64,000 nucleotides of DNA. It comes from Fen-1364 sp049515135. Its GTDB lineage: Bacteria > Spirochaetota > Spirochaetia > SZUA-6 > Fen-1364. The translations under genes and the position numbers were made by a program. The stretch is taken from contig JBEKUJ010000001.1 in the NCBI GenBank assembly GCA_049515135.1, positions 1 to 64,000 on the forward strand, written 5' to 3'. The notes beneath the pieces are model-generated. The model had not been told where the DNA came from and made no database searches. It was given only the letters and a program-made list of their open reading frames with translations. The stretch's first letter is position 1. Each line of letters starts with the position of its first letter. Shown one piece after another: positions 60,955 through 64,000 of the stretch.

Positions 60955-61755
60955 TCAGACCTTCTCGAAAAAGCCCCCGATGATGTTTCCGCCTTCACGC
61001 ACTGCGGCTTCCTGGGTCTTCTTCTTGTCGATGGGCAGCCATTCTTCCAGGGCCTGAAGTCCCGGCGGGCACACCTTCCAGCGTCCAAGGAGCTCCTGGA
61101 GCCTCTGCCTGCTCCGCCTGTAGATCGGCTGCTTCACCTGCGTGTAGAACGCGTCGAGCTGGCGCGAAACCTCGGTCACCACGTCGATGTTTGTTTCGCA
61201 CAGGAACAACTTGGATCCCGGTCCCGCCCAGTTGTACAGCACCTCCATGGTGTGCGCGATCTCTTCGTCTGTCAGGAACCAGGCGATCCCGTTGAACCCA
61301 AAGGCAACCCTGCGCTCGGATCCAAGCAGCTTTTTCACCTCGTCGAGGCCGAGGAGCTCCTCCGCGCGGCTTGCGTCGCAGGCAACGAACGCGACGTTGG
61401 AGTAGTCTTTGATGACGTCCTGCGCATAGCTCACGGTGACCGGGTCGATGTCGGAGTAGATCACCACCGAGCTGCGCGGCACCACGTGATGGATGTGATC
61501 CACCGTGGGAAGGCCGGAGGCAAAGTCCACGAAGTGAGTAAAGCCTTCGTTGACCAGGCGGTAGACCGCTTCGTTGAGGAACCATCTGATCAGGCGCACC
61601 CACTGCGGCATGGACGGCACTGCCTGAAGCAGGCCCTGCGCGGCTGTCCGATCGATCTCGAAGTTGTGGTTGCCCCCAAGGAGAAAATCATAGATCCGGC
61701 CCGCATTAGGTTGGCTTGCATCAGCAACGGACATGGGCTTGCGTTCGGTCGCCAT
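60955..61755 (-). CDS. SAM-dependent methyltransferase (DUF574 family)
   Basis: A 266-residue protein with the DUF574 pattern: PNAGRIYDFLLGGNHNFEID near residue 15, the SAM-binding strand FVDFASGLPTVDHIHHV near residue 77, and VVIYSDIDPVTVSYAQ with the acidic end of the second strand, near residue 94. DUF574 methyltransferases are best known from Actinobacteria, where they are abundant but mostly uncharacterised. AAGGAG precedes the ATG at 61755. The gene stands alone between the MATE and hybrid-kinase genes on the same strand. Confidence 0.85.
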   Translation of the reverse strand: MATERKPMSVADASQPNAGRIYDFLLGGNHNFEIDRTAAQGLLQAVPSMPQWVRLIRWFLNEAVYRLVNEGFTHFVDFASGLPTVDHIHHVVPRSSVVIYSDIDPVTVSYAQDVIKDYSNVAFVACDASRAEELLGLDEVKKLLGSERRVAFGFNGIAWFLTDEEIAHTMEVLYNWAGPGSKLFLCETNIDVVTEVSRQLDAFYTQVKQPIYRRSRQRLQELLGRWKVCPPGLQALEEWLPIDKKKTQEAAVREGGNIIGGFFEKV

Positions 61756-61857
61756 TTTGTACGCTCCTTGGGTCCCGGCAGAGTTCCCCTAACGTAGTAT
61801 TGTGAAATGCGATGCGGTTTGCAAGTTGTCCAGGGATTGTTGGGTCCGGATCCGCCC

Positions 61858-63822
61858 CTATTTCACTCTCGCCAGGGCGTCCTGCACTGCCGTGAGGAGG
61901 GTCCGCTGGTGGAAGGGCTTCTCCACTACGCCAAGAGCGCCCTCTGAAAGAAGCTCCTGGACGGAGCCATCCGTGATGTGACCGGTGACGATGAGCACGC
62001 GCGCCCGGGGGTCCGCTTTCCGCAGGAGCTTCAGGCATTCCCGGCCTCCCATGCCCACCATCACAATGTCCAGCACCACCAGGTCGATCCCGGCGCCTGT
62101 CCCAAATCGCGTCAAAGCCTCCCTGCCGTCCTGCGCGGCAATAGCGGTATAGCCGCTGCCCCTGAGCATCCTCATGATCACTTCACGCACCTGGGGATTG
62201 TCGTCCACCACCAGGATAGTGCCGTGCCCTGACGCGCGGCTGGGCTCAGCCCAATCTCGCGCCGTGGTCTCGATCTGCCGTTCGCTCTTGGGCAGAAATA
62301 CTTCGAATATCGACCCCTTTCCAACAACGCTTTCCACGTTGACAAAGCCGTGATGCCCCGCGACGATGCCGTAGACAACGGCAAGCCCCAGGCCCGTTCC
62401 GCTGCGCTCGGTCTTCGTGGTAACAAAAGGGACAAAGAGCCTTTCCAGGAGCTCCGGGGGCATCCCCACGCCCGTATCGCGCACCTGCAGCTTGACGAAC
62501 TTGCCCGGCCGCCCGTTCACGTATTTCATCGCCTCACTGTCGGAGAGCTCCACCAACGACGTCACGATGGTGAGGTTCCCTCCGGCGGTCCTCTCCACCT
62601 GATCCATCATTGCGTCGCGGGCGTTGACACACAGGTTGACAAGGACCTGGCTCACCTGGTTCGAGTCCGCCTCTATGTTGACCACGGAAGGGGAGAGAGA
62701 AAGGTCGATGACGATCTGCGGCGGGAAGGTGTGCCTGAGAAGCTGCAGAGTCTCACGGACGATGTCGTTGAGAGAGACGATCTGAAGCTCACCGGCGGCC
62801 TGCCTGGTGAAAAACCGCAGCTGACGGGTCAACGCAGTACCCCTGTCCACTGCGGTCGTTACCTGCATCAGGTCCCTGTGCAGCTCGCTCTCCCGCGGAG
62901 CGTCGACCAGCAGCAGCTGCAGATAGCCGTTGATGACGGCAAGAAGGTTGTTGAAATCGTGCGCAATGCCGCTGGCCAGCTGCCCCAGGGCTTCCATCTT
63001 CTGCGCCTGGATAACCTGCGTCTGGAGCCTCTTTCTTTCAGTGACATCGATGAAGGAAGTCATGATGCCGACGGCCCGCCCCGTCTCGTCACAGATGAGG
63101 GAAGCGGAGAGCTCGACATTGAGGTTGCTCTGGTCCTTGCGTTTGGCCACAAGCTCTCCGCGCCACCCGCCAACCCCGGGGAGCGTCTTCAGTATCTTCC
63201 CTGCTTCTTCGCCGACCCAGAAATCCTCAAAATGCCCGCCAATCACCTCCTTGGGAGACTCGAACCCCCAGAGCGTGAGGAAGGAAGGGTTTACATATGT
63301 GACTCTGCCGTCGAGGTCGGTGAGCATGATGCCGTTGATCGAGGTGCTGATGGCATGGTCCTTGATCAGAAGCTCGTAACCCTGGCTTTGCAGGGCCGTG
63401 GAGAGGGCGCGGCGCAGCTGCTCCTGGTCCGAAAAGATCTGCGACTCCCGGGCTTTCATGAAGCCTTCCAGGAGGGGGGAGGTAAAAGAATCCATGGCAT
63501 CGAAACACGCAGCCGCCGGTTGCGCGTCGGTGCCGAGCTGCTCCGCGTAGAAACGATGGATGGTGGACACCAGGAGGACCATCGTTCTCTCAGCCACCCC
63601 CTCCAGTGCGATGCTCTGACCGTATGAAAAAGCGTCATCCGGGCTCGGTGAATCGATGAAGCGGGAAAACCTCTCAGCGATTTCAGCGCCCAGCTCCGCA
63701 AGGCGCCGAGGGTGCAAGGTGTAGGGGTTGTCGAACGCCCCTTGTCTCAGTTGGGAAGCAAGAACAGCTGCAAGATCATCGCGTTTCCGTTGGAAAAAGG
63801 CACCGAGAGGATTCACAGCCAT
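61858..63822 (-). CDS. PAS-containing hybrid sensor histidine kinase
   Basis: A 654-residue soluble hybrid kinase. An N-terminal helical sensor-like domain (about 1-150), partly resembling RsbR-type regions, leads to a PAS domain (about 155-265, SINGIMLTDLDGRVTYVNP). The kinase core has ASGIAHDFNNLLAVI (His288) and ATP-site motifs ending FVTTKTERSGTGLGLAVV. The C-terminal receiver carries Asp585 in LVVLDIVMVG. No membrane helices. The frame's first ATG at 63831 lies inside a TATAAT, so the ATG at 63822 is preferred; it sits seven bases after the -10 and would be leaderless. Confidence 0.92.
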   Translation of the reverse strand: MAVNPLGAFFQRKRDDLAAVLASQLRQGAFDNPYTLHPRRLAELGAEIAERFSRFIDSPSPDDAFSYGQSIALEGVAERTMVLLVSTIHRFYAEQLGTDAQPAAACFDAMDSFTSPLLEGFMKARESQIFSDQEQLRRALSTALQSQGYELLIKDHAISTSINGIMLTDLDGRVTYVNPSFLTLWGFESPKEVIGGHFEDFWVGEEAGKILKTLPGVGGWRGELVAKRKDQSNLNVELSASLICDETGRAVGIMTSFIDVTERKRLQTQVIQAQKMEALGQLASGIAHDFNNLLAVINGYLQLLLVDAPRESELHRDLMQVTTAVDRGTALTRQLRFFTRQAAGELQIVSLNDIVRETLQLLRHTFPPQIVIDLSLSPSVVNIEADSNQVSQVLVNLCVNARDAMMDQVERTAGGNLTIVTSLVELSDSEAMKYVNGRPGKFVKLQVRDTGVGMPPELLERLFVPFVTTKTERSGTGLGLAVVYGIVAGHHGFVNVESVVGKGSIFEVFLPKSERQIETTARDWAEPSRASGHGTILVVDDNPQVREVIMRMLRGSGYTAIAAQDGREALTRFGTGAGIDLVVLDIVMVGMGGRECLKLLRKADPRARVLIVTGHITDGSVQELLSEGALGVVEKPFHQRTLLTAVQDALARVK

Positions 63823-63829
63823 CCAGCGC

Positions 63830-63857
63830 ATTATACGGAAATGGGGCTCTCGAGCAA
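63830..63857 (-). promoter_or_regulatory. Promoter of the hybrid kinase gene (leaderless arrangement)
   Basis: On the minus strand TTGCTC (63857-63852), a 16-base spacer and TATAAT (63835-63830). The predicted transcript start falls at or next to the ATG at 63822. Confidence 0.5.
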
Positions 63858-63874
63858 GCTCCGGGATTCACCCG

Positions 63875-64000
63875 TCAAACGCCAAGCAGCTTCAGCTTGT
63901 CGTCGACAAACCTCTTTGCGCGGGGGATGTCGCTTTCCCCGTCGACGTGCTCCACGATGAGCGGGACGTTGGGACTCTTCTCCGAGAGCCTCCTGAGGTA
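63875..64000 (-). CDS. C-terminal end of a sugar phosphate isomerase/epimerase-like protein
   Basis: The frame enters from the right edge and ends at TGA 63877-63875, giving 41 residues. LRRLSEKSPNVPLIVEHVDG then IPRAKRFVDDKLKLLGV matches the last strand and helix of xylose-isomerase-like TIM-barrel proteins, whose members end with a P-L-x-x-E-H strand. The rest of the gene is outside the window, so substrate and reaction are unknown. Confidence 0.6.
   Translation of the reverse strand, partial: YLRRLSEKSPNVPLIVEHVDGESDIPRAKRFVDDKLKLLGV

Overview
The window is a GC-rich bacterial chromosome segment, almost fully coding. Many proteins carry lipoprotein or Sec signals, and there are sugar and nucleoside binding-protein transporters, a sigma-54 activator and a cyclic-glucan synthase. 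This points to a Gram-negative-type free-living bacterium. The abundance of secreted ankyrin proteins, the BMP-family nucleoside-type transporter and the PAS-rich kinases would fit a Spirochaetota-like lineage, but that is a weak inference. No rRNA, tRNA or CRISPR array was seen.

Layout. 1-3.2 kb: the tail of an IS630-type transposase abutting a possibly truncated unknown gene, mscL with a late frameshift, a small membrane protein and a UbiA prenyltransferase. 3.4-11.8 kb: a HEAT-repeat adenylate/guanylate cyclase, a lipoprotein with 14 WD40 repeats and a caspase-like protease domain followed by a small membrane protein, a DUF2158 protein, a MOSC protein and a small acidic protein. 12.0-17.8 kb: the most unusual locus. 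It holds a sugar-type ABC ATPase fused to a histidine kinase, an NtrC-type sigma-54 activator, then a sugar-binding protein behind a near-perfect sigma-54 promoter, an attenuator-like hairpin, a permease and a single-domain ABC ATPase. This reads as a transporter whose own nucleotide-binding domain may report transport status to transcription. 18.1-24.5 kb: a four-PAS hybrid kinase, a winged-helix protein, a secreted ankyrin protein, an alternative sigma-70-family factor and a frameshifted membrane protein. 24.7-26.5 kb: a GH127-like glycosidase.

26.5-35.5 kb: a ureide/oxamate module. A divergent pair (a DUF2877/AllH-like protein and a cyclophilin-like protein) faces a nucleoside-type ABC transporter (ATPase, two permeases, BMP binding protein). 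That operon continues, with overlapping or near-abutting genes, into DUF1116/AllG, FdrA/AllF and a 57-residue FdrA-like protein. The genes would import a purine-related or ureide compound and process it through carbamoyl transfer.

35.6-42.6 kb: a lipoprotein joining ankyrin repeats, a transglutaminase-like domain and TPRs; a divergent pair of unknown soluble proteins; a secreted YD-like repeat protein; and two overlapping tyrosine recombinases, one apparently lacking its catalytic tyrosine. 43-52 kb: a ~3000-residue cyclic beta-1,2-glucan synthase. 52-59 kb: secreted proteins (an NlpC/P60-like lipoprotein, a large ankyrin protein built from 125-residue modules, a CAP-domain protein, a DUF3142-like lipoprotein and an unknown putative lipoprotein). 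59-64 kb: a MATE transporter, a DUF574 methyltransferase, a hybrid histidine kinase and the end of a TIM-barrel isomerase-like gene.
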